From: CAZUMW01 sp964621615
GTDB taxonomy: Bacteria; Desulfobacterota; WTBG01; CAIYCZ01; CAIRTM01
DNA: 64,000 bases
Assembly: GCA_964621615.1 (NCBI GenBank)
Contig: CAZUMW010000005.1
Span: 1-64,000 of the forward strand
Direction of reading: 5' to 3'
A model generated the notes under the pieces. The model worked only from the letters and a program-made list of their open reading frames with translations. It searched no databases and was not told where the DNA came from. The position numbers and the translations under genes are program-made. The first letter of the stretch is position 1; the number at the start of each line of letters is the position of its first letter. This document shows, piece by piece, positions 9,683 through 17,561 of this stretch.

Positions 9683-10369
9683 TCATATTTTTATCAGGTT
9701 TTTTCTGAGGGCGGTTTTGGTGAGATCTGCAACGGATCCGGTGTGTAATTTTTCCATGATGTTGTATTTGTGCGTTTCAACGGTTTTCGGGCTGATGCAC
9801 AGACGGTGGGCAATTTCCTTAATGCTCATTCCGTCGGCAAGCAGCGGAAAAATTTCTTTTTCCCGGCTGCTCAGGCTGGCGATGCCGTCCTGCACCTCGC
9901 GGGCGCTGCGGGCACCGCCAAGCTCGAGCTCTTCCATATGGCTGTGAATGACATTTTTTATGGCGCTGCTGTAATACGTGCCGCCTGCACGTATGGATTG
10001 AAGGGCCAGCACCAGGTCGTCGATCGGCTCATCTTTGAGCACGTAGCCTGAAACCTCCCAGCGGAACAGGGATATCACATATTCTTTCTCCGCAAACATG
10101 GAGTATATGACAATCCGTGTGCGGGGAGCGTATTGCCGCACTTCCGCCACCGCATCGACGCCGTTCAGGCGGGGCATTGATATGTCCATAATGGCGATGT
10201 CGGGATGACGCGCCTTTATGCCTTCAACAGCCTGAACCCCGTCTGCTGCCGTTCCGACAACGGTAAAGTCCTGCTCCCTGTCGAGCACGTGAATGATTCC
10301 CTCTGTAACAGCGGCGTGATCATCGGCAATAAATATTCCCGACGGCTCTGAAGCGGTTTGTCCTGGCAT
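9683..10369 (-). CDS. NarL/FixJ-type response regulator
   Basis: The 228-residue protein has a receiver at 11-130 with the acidic pair D16-D17 and phospho-acceptor D62 in IMDISMPRLNG. A LuxR-type helix-turn-helix at 165-225 carries the classical LSSREKEIFPLLADGMSIKEIA and ISPKTVETHKYNI. It is a DNA-binding transcription factor, most probably phosphorylated by the HisKA_3 kinase at 7784-8863. Its target is not evident; no repeated operator was found near the cluster. Confidence 0.93.
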   Translation of the reverse strand: MPGQTASEPSGIFIADDHAAVTEGIIHVLDREQDFTVVGTAADGVQAVEGIKARHPDIAIMDISMPRLNGVDAVAEVRQYAPRTRIVIYSMFAEKEYVISLFRWEVSGYVLKDEPIDDLVLALQSIRAGGTYYSSAIKNVIHSHMEELELGGARSAREVQDGIASLSSREKEIFPLLADGMSIKEIAHRLCISPKTVETHKYNIMEKLHTGSVADLTKTALRKNLIKI

Positions 10370-10624
10370 AACATGTGTCCCGTGTGCGGTGTGCGGGTAA
10401 TGCCGGAATTCTCCCGGCGTGCTTTAAGAAGATAATGACCATATGTGAAAAGTAAACCCCGGCCCGGTAACACGCAGACGCGGCTGTTGATAATCATGGG
10501 TACCCCCCTGGCTCTTCCGGGCGGCTTTCAGAGTTAGGGCGATTTGTTTTTGCAGCACGCCTCGGCCTGTACAGCGGGGTATGGCTTTTTCAGCTGGAGC
10601 CGCTCCTGCACCGTAGCGGTGGCG

Positions 10625-10888
10625 TCAGTGGATATGCGGACGGTGTTTCACCACGTAGGACATGAGGCTGCTGCCGTACAGGAAGTAATGCTCACACTCA
10701 TGGCGATAACGGCAGGATGTATTTCTGCAGAAATGTATATGCCGCGCGCCTTCCTCCTGCTCTGCGGAGTGCCCCGCCTTGCACACTTTACAGGGTTCCG
10801 TTCCTGACTGGATGGGAGAGGTGAAATTTCTATTGTATTTTTTGCGGGCAATTAATTCATCAATTGCCTCTTTTTGCCGTTTGGTCAT
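10625..10888 (-). CDS. Small Cys/His-rich protein, unknown function
   Basis: I start at MTKRQKEAIDEL because AGAGGAA lies 8 bases upstream; an earlier ATG at 10912 lacks a ribosome site. The product is 87 residues. A basic helical N-terminus is followed by CKVCKAGHSAEQ...HIHFCRNTSCRYRHECEHYF, with five Cys and several His arranged as CxxC ... CxxxxC...C. This suggests zinc binding or, less likely, an iron-sulfur site. I do not recognise the family. It stands alone on the minus strand upstream of nothing co-directional within 250 bases. Confidence 0.6.
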   Translation of the reverse strand: MTKRQKEAIDELIARKKYNRNFTSPIQSGTEPCKVCKAGHSAEQEEGARHIHFCRNTSCRYRHECEHYFLYGSSLMSYVVKHRPHIH

Positions 10889-10912
10889 GCCGGGTTCCTC
10901 TGCAGCACGCAT

Positions 10913-11391
10913 ACCATAGTGCCCTTTCTATTAATATATAACACATTCGGAAAGGGTAAAGTAGCGGATGACCACTAATTTTATTCGGCGCCGCACAAGG
11001 TGCCCGCTGCACGCATGAGCCCCGCATAGACCGGGCTATGATGCACGAATCCAGCCCGGGGTGTCACTGCCGGGAGTATTTCCCCGTCAGCTCTCCCTGA
11101 TCGATAACATGCCCCTCCATGGCCTCCAGGGGATTGCTCTTTTTGACCGTATAAGTATCCCATGCATGGTGATGACCTGATGCATTGCTTGTGCGCTGAA
11201 CCTGCATTTCATATACCGCAGGATATATGCCAAGGGGCACCGCTTCAGCCTTTAGCCTGTATTCGGGCTGCTGCCGCAGGGGGCGCGACAGCGTGCAGCA
11301 TCAGTAAAGGAGGCGTGGAGGTAATATTGTGCTGTGTGCACTTCATGTACAGTGCATTGGAGGGCTGTAAAAAGATATTACATGCGACGGC
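10913..11391. other. Intergenic, no supported gene
   Basis: About 480 bases contain only short open frames without ribosome sites or family resemblance. A modest GC-rich patch around 11020-11110 is not obviously structured. I see no RNA gene or repeat here. Confidence 0.5.
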
Positions 11392-11829
11392 TTACCGCTG
11401 CATCGCTTGTTGTCTGCAGCGCTGCAGAATCGCCGCTGCGTCGCCATCGGTTTCAGCCGCTTTCATATTTTCAATAACGCACTCGCACAGTGCGTCGGGC
11501 CAGCCTTTTTTCTGATATTTGCCGTACAGGTCATGACAGGCTTTGTTGATGTAGTGAGAGGCTATGTTGGACCGTGATGTGTTCATGCTCTCGAGCACGC
11601 AGTCACAGACTGCTTCGGGCCATATAATGGAAGGGTTGAATTTGTGCCTGCAGGCATTTCGAAGGTAATATTTCGCGCTTGTCGAACGCTCGGGCGACAT
11701 GTAGTGCTCAATGCACTCTGAACAGGTTTTCGGCTTTTTCCCCCAGAAAAGCCAGCCTGCATATGCATCCGCCGCACCCGACGCGGTGATGAACAGCATT
11801 ACGGCAGCCAGTATGGTATGTACACGCAT
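11392..11829 (-). CDS. Exported Cys-repeat protein, unknown function
   Basis: A signal peptide (MRVHTILAAVMLFITASGAADAYAG) precedes a domain made of roughly three copies of a Cys-rich helical unit: C-x2-C-[IV]-E-x-[YS]-M ... [NK]AC. The units begin at CSECIEHYM, CDCVLESM and CECVIENM, and the first two end in YYLRNACRHKF and HYINKACHDLY. The even number of Cys and periplasmic targeting suggest disulfide-linked helical hairpins. No CXXCH haem motif is present. It resembles no family I can name. It is an isolated minus-strand gene with a long AT-rich upstream region (11830-12127). Confidence 0.75.
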   Translation of the reverse strand: MRVHTILAAVMLFITASGAADAYAGWLFWGKKPKTCSECIEHYMSPERSTSAKYYLRNACRHKFNPSIIWPEAVCDCVLESMNTSRSNIASHYINKACHDLYGKYQKKGWPDALCECVIENMKAAETDGDAAAILQRCRQQAMQR

Positions 11830-12127
11830 GGAGCCCTCCGCTCAGTGTTTTGTTACAGCATTATTGTTATCGGCCAACAGAAGACACGGTAAAGAACTCT
11901 TTTATGCAATTGAGCATGCAGCATAAAATTCTCAATCATTGAACCGTCATTTATGTGATGTATAACGGCAAAAAAGAAGAAAATCAACAATATAATGTGG
12001 CCATGTAAATATTTAACGCCATATGTGTTAATGGTTTTGCTGCACACTGATCGCAAATATTTTATCATCTATTGCAGGATCACCATGATTCATTCCGTAC
12101 AATCAATGTAATCATGTAACCGACAGA

Positions 12128-12238
12128 TAATCGCTTGATAAAGGCAAACCGTTTGAAAGAGCGGGGCGCAAAGCTTCTGGCCTAACTTCCGCAACACGGG
12201 CAATCCGGGGAACAGGGTCGCAGAGCTGCCGGCGGATT
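12128..12238 (+). ncRNA. GEMM-I (cyclic di-GMP-I class) riboswitch
   Basis: The core matches the Vibrio Vc2 aptamer: GGCAAACC, the GAAA tetraloop, GGGGCGCAAAGC, then GGCCTAA, followed by the second hairpin and a closing GCGGATT that pairs with AATCGC at the 5' end. Key ligand-contact positions by alignment to Vc2 numbering are G20 (second-last G before CAAACC) and A47 (first A of GCAAAGC). G at position 20 favours c-di-GMP over cGAMP, but this is not decisive. It lies 60 bases before the ATG of the secreted thrombospondin-repeat protein. A small GTTCGT/ACGAAC hairpin sits just before the ribosome site and could be the expression platform, suggesting translational control. Confidence 0.9.
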
Positions 12239-12297
12239 CAGCGTCTCTTGATGCTGCGTTCGTGCGGGAAAGACGAACAGCTTCAGGAGGTGCGCAT

Positions 12298-13656
12298 ATG
12301 TTTTACCCCACACGTTTCATATCTTATCCTTTACCATTTGCAGTTGCATGTTTGTTCTGTTTGCTGGCCGTCAATGTGCCGGCCGGAGCAGCCGAAGAGG
12401 TAACGCTGGCCTGGGATGAGAGCGCAGACAGCGGCGTTGCCGGCTATATGCTTTATTACGGAAATCAAAGCGGCGATTATACAGCTGCCGCTGATGCCGG
12501 TGACCTGACACGCTATACCGTTAGCGGGCTGGAGCAGGGTGCATCATACTATTTTGCAGTAACAGCATATACGGCTGAGGGTGTTGAAAGCGACTTTTCC
12601 AATGAGGTTTCCTATTCATCGCCTGAGGATTATGATGAGGACGGCATTCCTGACAGCCTGGATGTATGCCCCGAGGCGTATAATCCTGAACAGATCGACA
12701 CAGACGGAGACGGCATGGGTGATGTGTGTGACAGCGATGATGATGGGGACGGCGTCGGCGACGATGCGGATGTCTGCCCGGCGGCATATGATCCCGAACA
12801 AACGGACAGCGACGGTGACGGTGCGGGAGACGCCTGCGATGAGGATGCCGACGGAGACTGGGTTGCAGACGCGGAGGATAACTGTCCCGGCCTGTACAAC
12901 CCCGATCAGGAGGATCTGGACGGCGACATGATCGGGGACCTGTGTGACAGTGACACTGACGGTGACGGAATCGACAATGACCTGGATAACTGTGCCGGGT
13001 CTGTCAATTACGATCAGTCGGATATCGACGGAGACGGCATGGGTGATGTGTGTGACGGCGATGATGATGGGGACGGCGTCGGCGACGATGCGGATGTCTG
13101 CCCGGCGGCATATGATCCCGAACAAACGGACAGCGACGGTGACGGTGCGGGAGATGCCTGCGATGAGGATGCCGATGGAGACTGGGTTGCGGACGCGGAG
13201 GATAATTGCCCCGGCCTGTACAACCCTGAACAGATAGATGCAGACGGGGACGGCATCGGTGATGAGTGTGACGATTCAATCGATATAGACGAGCCGCCGG
13301 TTATTTTTGTTGATCCGGTTCGCTATTTCCCGAGGGGCGATTCAGAAACAGTGCCGCTTTCAATATCGCCGGCGTGTCCGACAGACCTTGATGAAAACGC
13401 TCTTGTGGTATGGATGTTTACCGATGATTGCCTTTCCTGCAGCGAACTGCCGGCAAATCAATGGTATTACCGCAAAACCGGCAGTGCTGAGTGGATATCA
13501 ATGTCTGCCTATAGCATTTATATATGGGCCCTGGCCTTGACGCCGCCGTTTCCGTCAACGGTGATCGGTCCCGGAACATTTGAGTTGAAAGTATCGGTTA
13601 CTGATTGCGCAGGGCAAAAAACGTTCTCTGATGTCTATTTTATCGAGGTACAATAG
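12298..13656 (+). CDS. Secreted FN3 / thrombospondin type-3 repeat protein
   Basis: I use ATG at 12298, 6 bases after AGGAGGT. The 452-residue product has a signal peptide (cleavage near PAGAAEE, about residue 35). A fibronectin type III domain covers about 36-108 (VTLAWDESADSGVAGYMLYYG). Next comes a long Asp-rich array of calcium-binding thrombospondin type-3 repeats (DxDxDGxGDxCD and DNCPxxYNPxQxD units, about 115-320). A C-terminal beta domain of about 130 residues contains Cys pairs. Such proteins are cell-surface or matrix adhesins stabilised by calcium. Control by the c-di-GMP riboswitch fits a role in biofilm or surface attachment (inference). A terminator follows at 13687-13721. The repeat array contains an almost exact 324-base internal duplication. 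Confidence 0.85.
   Translation: MFYPTRFISYPLPFAVACLFCLLAVNVPAGAAEEVTLAWDESADSGVAGYMLYYGNQSGDYTAAADAGDLTRYTVSGLEQGASYYFAVTAYTAEGVESDFSNEVSYSSPEDYDEDGIPDSLDVCPEAYNPEQIDTDGDGMGDVCDSDDDGDGVGDDADVCPAAYDPEQTDSDGDGAGDACDEDADGDWVADAEDNCPGLYNPDQEDLDGDMIGDLCDSDTDGDGIDNDLDNCAGSVNYDQSDIDGDGMGDVCDGDDDGDGVGDDADVCPAAYDPEQTDSDGDGAGDACDEDADGDWVADAEDNCPGLYNPEQIDADGDGIGDECDDSIDIDEPPVIFVDPVRYFPRGDSETVPLSISPACPTDLDENALVVWMFTDDCLSCSELPANQWYYRKTGSAEWISMSAYSIYIWALALTPPFPSTVIGPGTFELKVSVTDCAGQKTFSDVYFIEVQ
12704..13226 (+). repeat. Tandem internal duplication within repeat gene, 324-base period
   Basis: The segment 12704-12902 recurs at 13028-13226 with only a handful of third-position changes, an offset of exactly 324 bases (108 codons). 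It keeps reading frame and adds one whole block of calcium-binding repeats. This makes the protein length likely to vary between strains by recombination or slippage. Confidence 0.85.
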
Positions 13657-13686
13657 ACGCTGATCGAATTTTTTTCCCCTCCCGCG

Positions 13687-13721
13687 AGCCCGGCGTGCGC
13701 AAACGCACGCCGGGCTTTTTT
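13687..13721 (+). terminator. Rho-independent terminator
   Basis: A 13-bp stem (AGCCCGGCGTGCG and its complement), a CAAA loop and a T6 run sit 30 bases after the thrombospondin-repeat gene. Confidence 0.9.
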
Positions 13722-14046
13722 GGTGCCGAGAGCATCGCAACCCGGTTGCGCTGCGTCGCTCTCAGTGCTCTGGGTTCGCGTGATGCGGGTGTGAACATAG
13801 TTTACACTTTTTTCGCGCAGTGTATCCTCACGGCACAATGGGCAGGGGTGTGCTGCCGGCAGGTCACGAGCAGGAGCCGGGCGATGCGGCTGATATTTTC
13901 CCAGTTATGTCAAACGGTTATGCCGGGCAGCACAATCCTGCGGCACAGGTGTGCGCCGCCGTGATCCCTGCATGGTATCATGCTTGCACTGATTTCAGGG
14001 TAAAGGCGTTCAGCGCACGCCAAACAATTTCCGGAGGGAGTGAACC
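13722..14046. other. Intergenic with candidate operator
   Basis: No gene is apparent. An imperfect inverted repeat GTGTGAAC-ATA-GTTTACAC (13789-13807) could be an operator or part of a promoter for the PRC-barrel gene at 14047. The remainder is GC-rich and shows no structure I can support. Confidence 0.35.
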
Positions 14047-14787
14047 ATGCTTAGAAGTGTTATTTCGCTATACGGGTATAAAATCCGGGCAACAGATGGA
14101 GAGATTGGAAAAGTTCATGAGTTTTTTTTCGACGATGAGCACTGGGCGGTCAGGTATCTGGTTGCGGATACGGGCGGCGTATTGCCCGGCAAAAAAGTGC
14201 TGCTTTTTCCGATTGCCCTGGCGCAGCCCCATTGCGGGGACCATGTCGTTCCTGTCGGCCTTTCAAAAAACCGGATTGTGAACAGCCCGGAAACCGATGC
14301 CGACAAACCGGTGTCACGACAGCACGAAATAGATCTTCACGCCTATTATGAATGGGCGCCCTACTGGCCGCCGGCGGGGATGCCGTACGCATCAGCCGTG
14401 CCGCCGCTTGCCGGACTGCAGGATAAAGGTGTCGTGAGGCATGAGGAGGACGGCGATCCGCATCTGAGAAGCACCAGGGAGGTCACCGGCTACCGTATCC
14501 ACGCGCTTGACGGTGAAATAGGCCATGTTGATGATTTCATTGTCGATGACGAGAGCTGGCATCTGCGATATGCGGTTGTCGATACAAAAACCTGGCGGCC
14601 GGGCAAAAAGGTTCTTGTGTCGCCGCGCTGGATAAAGCGGGTCAGCTGGGAGGAACAGGAGCTGTTTGTTGATCTTGATCGCAAGCAGATAGAGGGTGCG
14701 CCTGAATTCGATCCTTCTGAGCCGGTTAACCGTTCATATGAAATACAGCTGTATGATTATTACGGACGGCCGGCATATTTTTCCTGA
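14047..14787 (+). CDS. Tandem PRC-barrel domain protein
   Basis: The 246 residues hold two PRC-barrel domains, about 1-95 and 140-235. Each starts with the same pattern: GYKIRATDGEIGKVHEFFFDDEHWAVRYLVADTG and GYRIHALDGEIGHVDDFIVDDESWHLRYAVVDT, followed by PGKKVL[LV]. PRC-barrels occur in photosynthetic reaction centre H subunits and RimM, and in many stress-associated proteins of unknown role. No membrane segment or signal peptide is visible, so it is probably cytoplasmic. GGAGGGAG lies upstream of the ATG. It is followed by a highly structured gap and a small membrane protein gene on the same strand. Confidence 0.87.
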   Translation: MLRSVISLYGYKIRATDGEIGKVHEFFFDDEHWAVRYLVADTGGVLPGKKVLLFPIALAQPHCGDHVVPVGLSKNRIVNSPETDADKPVSRQHEIDLHAYYEWAPYWPPAGMPYASAVPPLAGLQDKGVVRHEEDGDPHLRSTREVTGYRIHALDGEIGHVDDFIVDDESWHLRYAVVDTKTWRPGKKVLVSPRWIKRVSWEEQELFVDLDRKQIEGAPEFDPSEPVNRSYEIQLYDYYGRPAYFS

Positions 14788-14804
14788 TTTGAGCGATTTT
14801 ACTG

Positions 14805-14945
14805 CCGCACGGGCATTATCACAGCTTTTCGCTCATTCTCAGCCGCCATCCATGGCGGCTTCCGAGGTGTACATTTCACTTCACCCTCCTGGTGAAGCGT
14901 ATGAAATGTACAAATCCGCTCAAAGCTGTGACGATGCCTGTGCGG
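14805..14945 (+). other. Large structured intergenic element (three-way-junction-like hairpins)
   Basis: Three nested inverted repeats account for most of the stretch. An outer stem pairs 14805-14829 with 14921-14945 (CCGCACGGGCAT... with ...ATGCCTGTGCGG, about 25 positions with few mismatches). Inside lie a perfect hairpin AGCCGCCATCCATGGCGGCT (14841-14860) and a long hairpin 14869-14911 (GTACATTTCA ... TGAAATGTAC, plus TTCACC/GGTGAA). There is no T-run. It could be a structured 5' leader or small RNA for the downstream membrane protein, or a non-autonomous palindromic mobile element. No known RNA family consensus was recognised. Confidence 0.6.
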
Positions 14946-15037
14946 TCAATAAATATATCTGTGAAGAATCGATCAGTTTAGGTTTTTAAAATACGTATCG
15001 ACATGAAATCGCTCGTATATGAAAGGAGGACACATCA

Positions 15038-15421
15038 ATGATTATTATCGATGTTCTTTTTGCGCTGGTTGTTGCACTCCTGTGTACTGCAATTATCGCT
15101 GCGGGCTGCCGCGGGCACCGCGAAGCCGGCCTGCTGTTCGGCTTTTTTATTCTTATATTCCTGATTACCTGGGCGGGCGGCATATGGATTACGCCGTTCG
15201 GTCCGCTTATGTGGGGAGTGCCGTGGCTGAGCTTTCTGCTTATCGGTATCCTTATTGCGGTTTTACTTGCTGCGCTGATGCCCCCTCCCCGCGAGCAGAA
15301 GGTTTCGGAAACGCAGGAGCCTGCAGCGGAAATACGTGATGTTACCTTTATAAATGCATTTCTGTGGCTGTTTATCGCCCTGGTGATAGTCGGCATACTG
15401 GCCGGCTATATTATCGACTGA
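15038..15421 (+). CDS. Small four-helix inner-membrane protein, unknown
   Basis: The product is 127 residues. Hydrophobic helices lie at about 3-24, 31-52, 61-85 and 106-126, with a cytosol-like polar loop (MPPPREQKVSETQEPAAEIRD) between helices 3 and 4. A conserved-looking aromatic/Gly-Pro stretch WAGGIWITPFGPLMWGVPW spans helices 2-3. I do not recognise a named family. The start follows AAAGGAGG. A GC-rich hairpin at 15434-15456 follows the stop codon. Confidence 0.75.
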   Translation: MIIIDVLFALVVALLCTAIIAAGCRGHREAGLLFGFFILIFLITWAGGIWITPFGPLMWGVPWLSFLLIGILIAVLLAALMPPPREQKVSETQEPAAEIRDVTFINAFLWLFIALVIVGILAGYIID

Positions 15422-15433
15422 CACGCGGCACAA

Positions 15434-15456
15434 AGGCGCCCGCAATGCGGGCGCCT
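15434..15456 (+). terminator. Terminator-like hairpin without T-run
   Basis: A perfect 10-bp stem AGGCGCCCGC/GCGGGCGCCT with an AAT loop, extended by CGGCA/TGCCG further out. The lack of a following T-run makes intrinsic termination uncertain. Confidence 0.5.
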
Positions 15457-15594
15457 GCTGCCGTCAAGCCCGCTTCAACTCCTCTGAAAAGAAAAAATCC
15501 TCCCCGTTGACTTCATGTGTGCCGTGATTATTTTATCAATAATTAAACACAGCACAATTTGATGATTTTTTTTTCCAGGGTAGCGTATTATCTC

Positions 15595-16566
15595 ATGGCA
15601 CATACCCAAAGCGACACCAGTCAGTGCTTCGACGAGCTTATCGGCCGCAGCCCTGCAATGCAGGAGGTGTACCGCTGCATAAAAGTAGCTGCTGAAGAAG
15701 ATGTAACCGTTCTTGTGCGCGGGGAAAGCGGTACAGGCAAGGAGCTTGTTGCGCGCGCTATTCACAACAACAGCAAGCGGTCGGACGGACCGTTTATTCC
15801 GGTCAACATGGGGGCGATGGCACAGGAAATAGTTCCCAGCGAAATATTCGGGCATGAGAAGGGCGCTTTTACCGGTGCGCAGGAAAGCCGCGAAGGTTTG
15901 TTTGCCGCTGCAGACAGCGGCACGCTTTTTCTCGACGAAGTGGGGAGCATGGATCATAAGACCCAGACGTCTCTTTTGCGAATTCTGGAAAACAGGGAAT
16001 TCCGCAAGGTCGGCGGCCGCAAAACATATACCACCGATGCCCGGATCATCGCAGCTACCGCGGAGGACCTGACCGCTTCAGTTGAGGCCAAGCGATTCAG
16101 GCGGGATCTGCTGTACCGCCTGGAGGTGTTTCCGATACACGTTCCCGTGCTGCGGGACCATGCGGAGGATATCCCGCTGCTGATTGAGCGGTTTATCGAA
16201 AACCTCAACAAAGAGCTTGAATCAAAAGACATAAGCGGGATCTCAAGCGATGCGCTTGATCATGTGCTCCAGTATACCTGGCCGGGCAATGTCAGGGAGC
16301 TCAGAAACGTCATACAAAGCGCTATGCTTCTGGCGGACAGGGACATTATTCAAGCAGATAATCTGCCGCCCCGCGTTATAGCGGATGCAGGCCAGGGGCT
16401 CAGCGGCATAACAATCAGCGCAGGGCTTCCGCTTAAAGAAGTTGAAAAGCGCTATATCAAACAGACGCTTGTGTGGTCGAAGGGCAATAAATCTGAAGCT
16501 GCAAAAAAGCTGCGGGTAAGCAGGCGATATCTGTACAATAAAATAGAAGAGTATAATATCGGCTGA
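15595..16566 (+). CDS. Sigma-54 dependent activator lacking a receiver domain
   Basis: I start at MAHTQSDTSQ (15595), because the 12 residues before it are hydrophobic and unlike the family. The 323-residue protein is an AAA+ sigma-54 interaction domain (about 15-245) with Walker A GESGTGKE (43-50), the sigma-54 loop GAFTGA (90-95), Walker B TLFLDEVGSM and arginine finger RRDLLYRL. A Fis-type helix-turn-helix ends the protein (GNKSEAAKKLRVSRRYLYNKIEEYNIG). There is no N-terminal sensor beyond about 15 residues, so it may be constitutive or controlled by another protein. It is followed by a dispersed repeat, not by an obvious target gene. Confidence 0.92.
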   Translation: MAHTQSDTSQCFDELIGRSPAMQEVYRCIKVAAEEDVTVLVRGESGTGKELVARAIHNNSKRSDGPFIPVNMGAMAQEIVPSEIFGHEKGAFTGAQESREGLFAAADSGTLFLDEVGSMDHKTQTSLLRILENREFRKVGGRKTYTTDARIIAATAEDLTASVEAKRFRRDLLYRLEVFPIHVPVLRDHAEDIPLLIERFIENLNKELESKDISGISSDALDHVLQYTWPGNVRELRNVIQSAMLLADRDIIQADNLPPRVIADAGQGLSGITISAGLPLKEVEKRYIKQTLVWSKGNKSEAAKKLRVSRRYLYNKIEEYNIG

Positions 16567-16575
16567 AGCTGCCTC

Positions 16576-17104
16576 GTAATAATCACAGGTAAACCTCCGG
16601 CTCTGCCGGAGGACTCACAGAGTTTGACCTATGCGGGATTCTCATGATTTTGTCCGCATTTTAATATTCAAAAATGTGCTGGATTGCCTGGACGGAGCCG
16701 TGCAATGACAGCCTGCTGACGCAGAGTGAACGAAGAATGTCGAACGTGAACGGAAAAGCAAAACAAATGGAGAGCACGGCAGCAACACCCCATTTGTCAT
16801 CACCCGGTTTAGAGGCTGTGTCGCAATTGATTGTTAAAAAAAAGAGGCTTTCACATTTGGTCTACAATTAAATTATTTTTGATTTTGAGTCGTAGGCTTG
16901 GACAAAGCGAAGCGTGTCCGGCGATAATGCGTAAAAAATCTCCCCTAACCCCTCTTTTCCAAAGAGGGGAACAAGGTAGTCTCCTCCCTTTCGAAAGGGA
17001 GGCCGGGAGGGATTTTTTTAACGATGATACAATATCACGCAGTCGGGGCGGTGATGACAGTACGGGCAGAATGCCCCGGCTTGTCAACTGCTTTGAGTTC
17101 CTTC
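16576..17104 (+). repeat. Dispersed intergenic repeat, copy A (about 530 bp)
   Basis: Read forward, this copy aligns with the reverse complement of 32578-33078. Shared blocks in the same order are: the CCTCCGGCTCTGCCGGAGG hairpin, GCGGGATTCTCATGATTTTG, GGATTGCC-GGACGGAGCCG, TTTAGAGGCTGTGT, the CGTGTCCGGCGATAATGCG block, two hairpins (CCCTCTTTTCC.../CTCCCTTTCGAAAGGGAG), and CCCGTACTGTCATCACC in complement. Copy A has an extra insertion near 16720-16800. No open frame is conserved between the copies, so it is non-coding. Sequence after it up to 17387 (about 280 bases) shows nothing I can name. Confidence 0.8.
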
Positions 17105-17387
17105 CCATTGCATTCCTGCTCTGCACCCAGCCTGCTGCGGCATCCCACATCCGCCCCCCGCGCCGGGATTCGCGCTGCTGTAAACACGGGTTACATGCTT
17201 TTTCCTCACATGTGCATACCGCACACAATGTGTTCCGGTTAATACGGTGAGCCGGTTTTTTTCCGCAGGAACGCTCAGGGCATGAGCAAAGCCCGCTGTG
17301 CAAAGATACAGCCGCGCTTTTATGCCGCCTGTATGTATGGAACAGCTTTTGCAGGAATTTAGAAGAAAAAAAGAAAAAGGACTGCAT

Positions 17388-17561
17388 ATGGAAACAGGTC
17401 GTCAGCATAACGCCGGCAATGAGGATTTTCACGGAATCATATATGATGTCATTGAAACGCTTACCGATGGAATGAACAACCGGGAGAAGCAGCAGGCAGC
17501 GCAGGCATTAATGGCGCTGCTGTGCGGCAGGCCGGAAGAAAAACAGGGTTATTCAGAATGA
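17388..17561 (+). CDS. Small acidic helical protein, unknown
   Basis: A 57-residue product beginning METGRQHNAGNEDF, chosen at 17388 because AAAAAGGA lies upstream; longer in-frame starts lack a ribosome site. It is largely helical (IIYDVIETLTDGMNNREKQQAAQALMALL). It overlaps the convergent kinase gene at 17549 by 13 bases. No family is recognised and it may not be expressed. Confidence 0.4.
   Translation: METGRQHNAGNEDFHGIIYDVIETLTDGMNNREKQQAAQALMALLCGRPEEKQGYSE

Noticed and set aside
10981..11163. 60-residue minus-strand open frame (MGYLYGQKEQ...)
   Set aside because: No ribosome site, unusual Gly/Pro/His composition and no family resemblance.
12616..13125. Long minus-strand open frame opposite the calcium-repeat gene
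   Set aside because: It is a shadow of the Asp-rich repeat array and its composition (I/V/T rich, repeated) mirrors the forward repeats; it has no ribosome site.
16674..17250. Open frames inside repeat copy A
   Set aside because: They are not conserved in copy B (32578-33078) and lie in a non-coding repeat.
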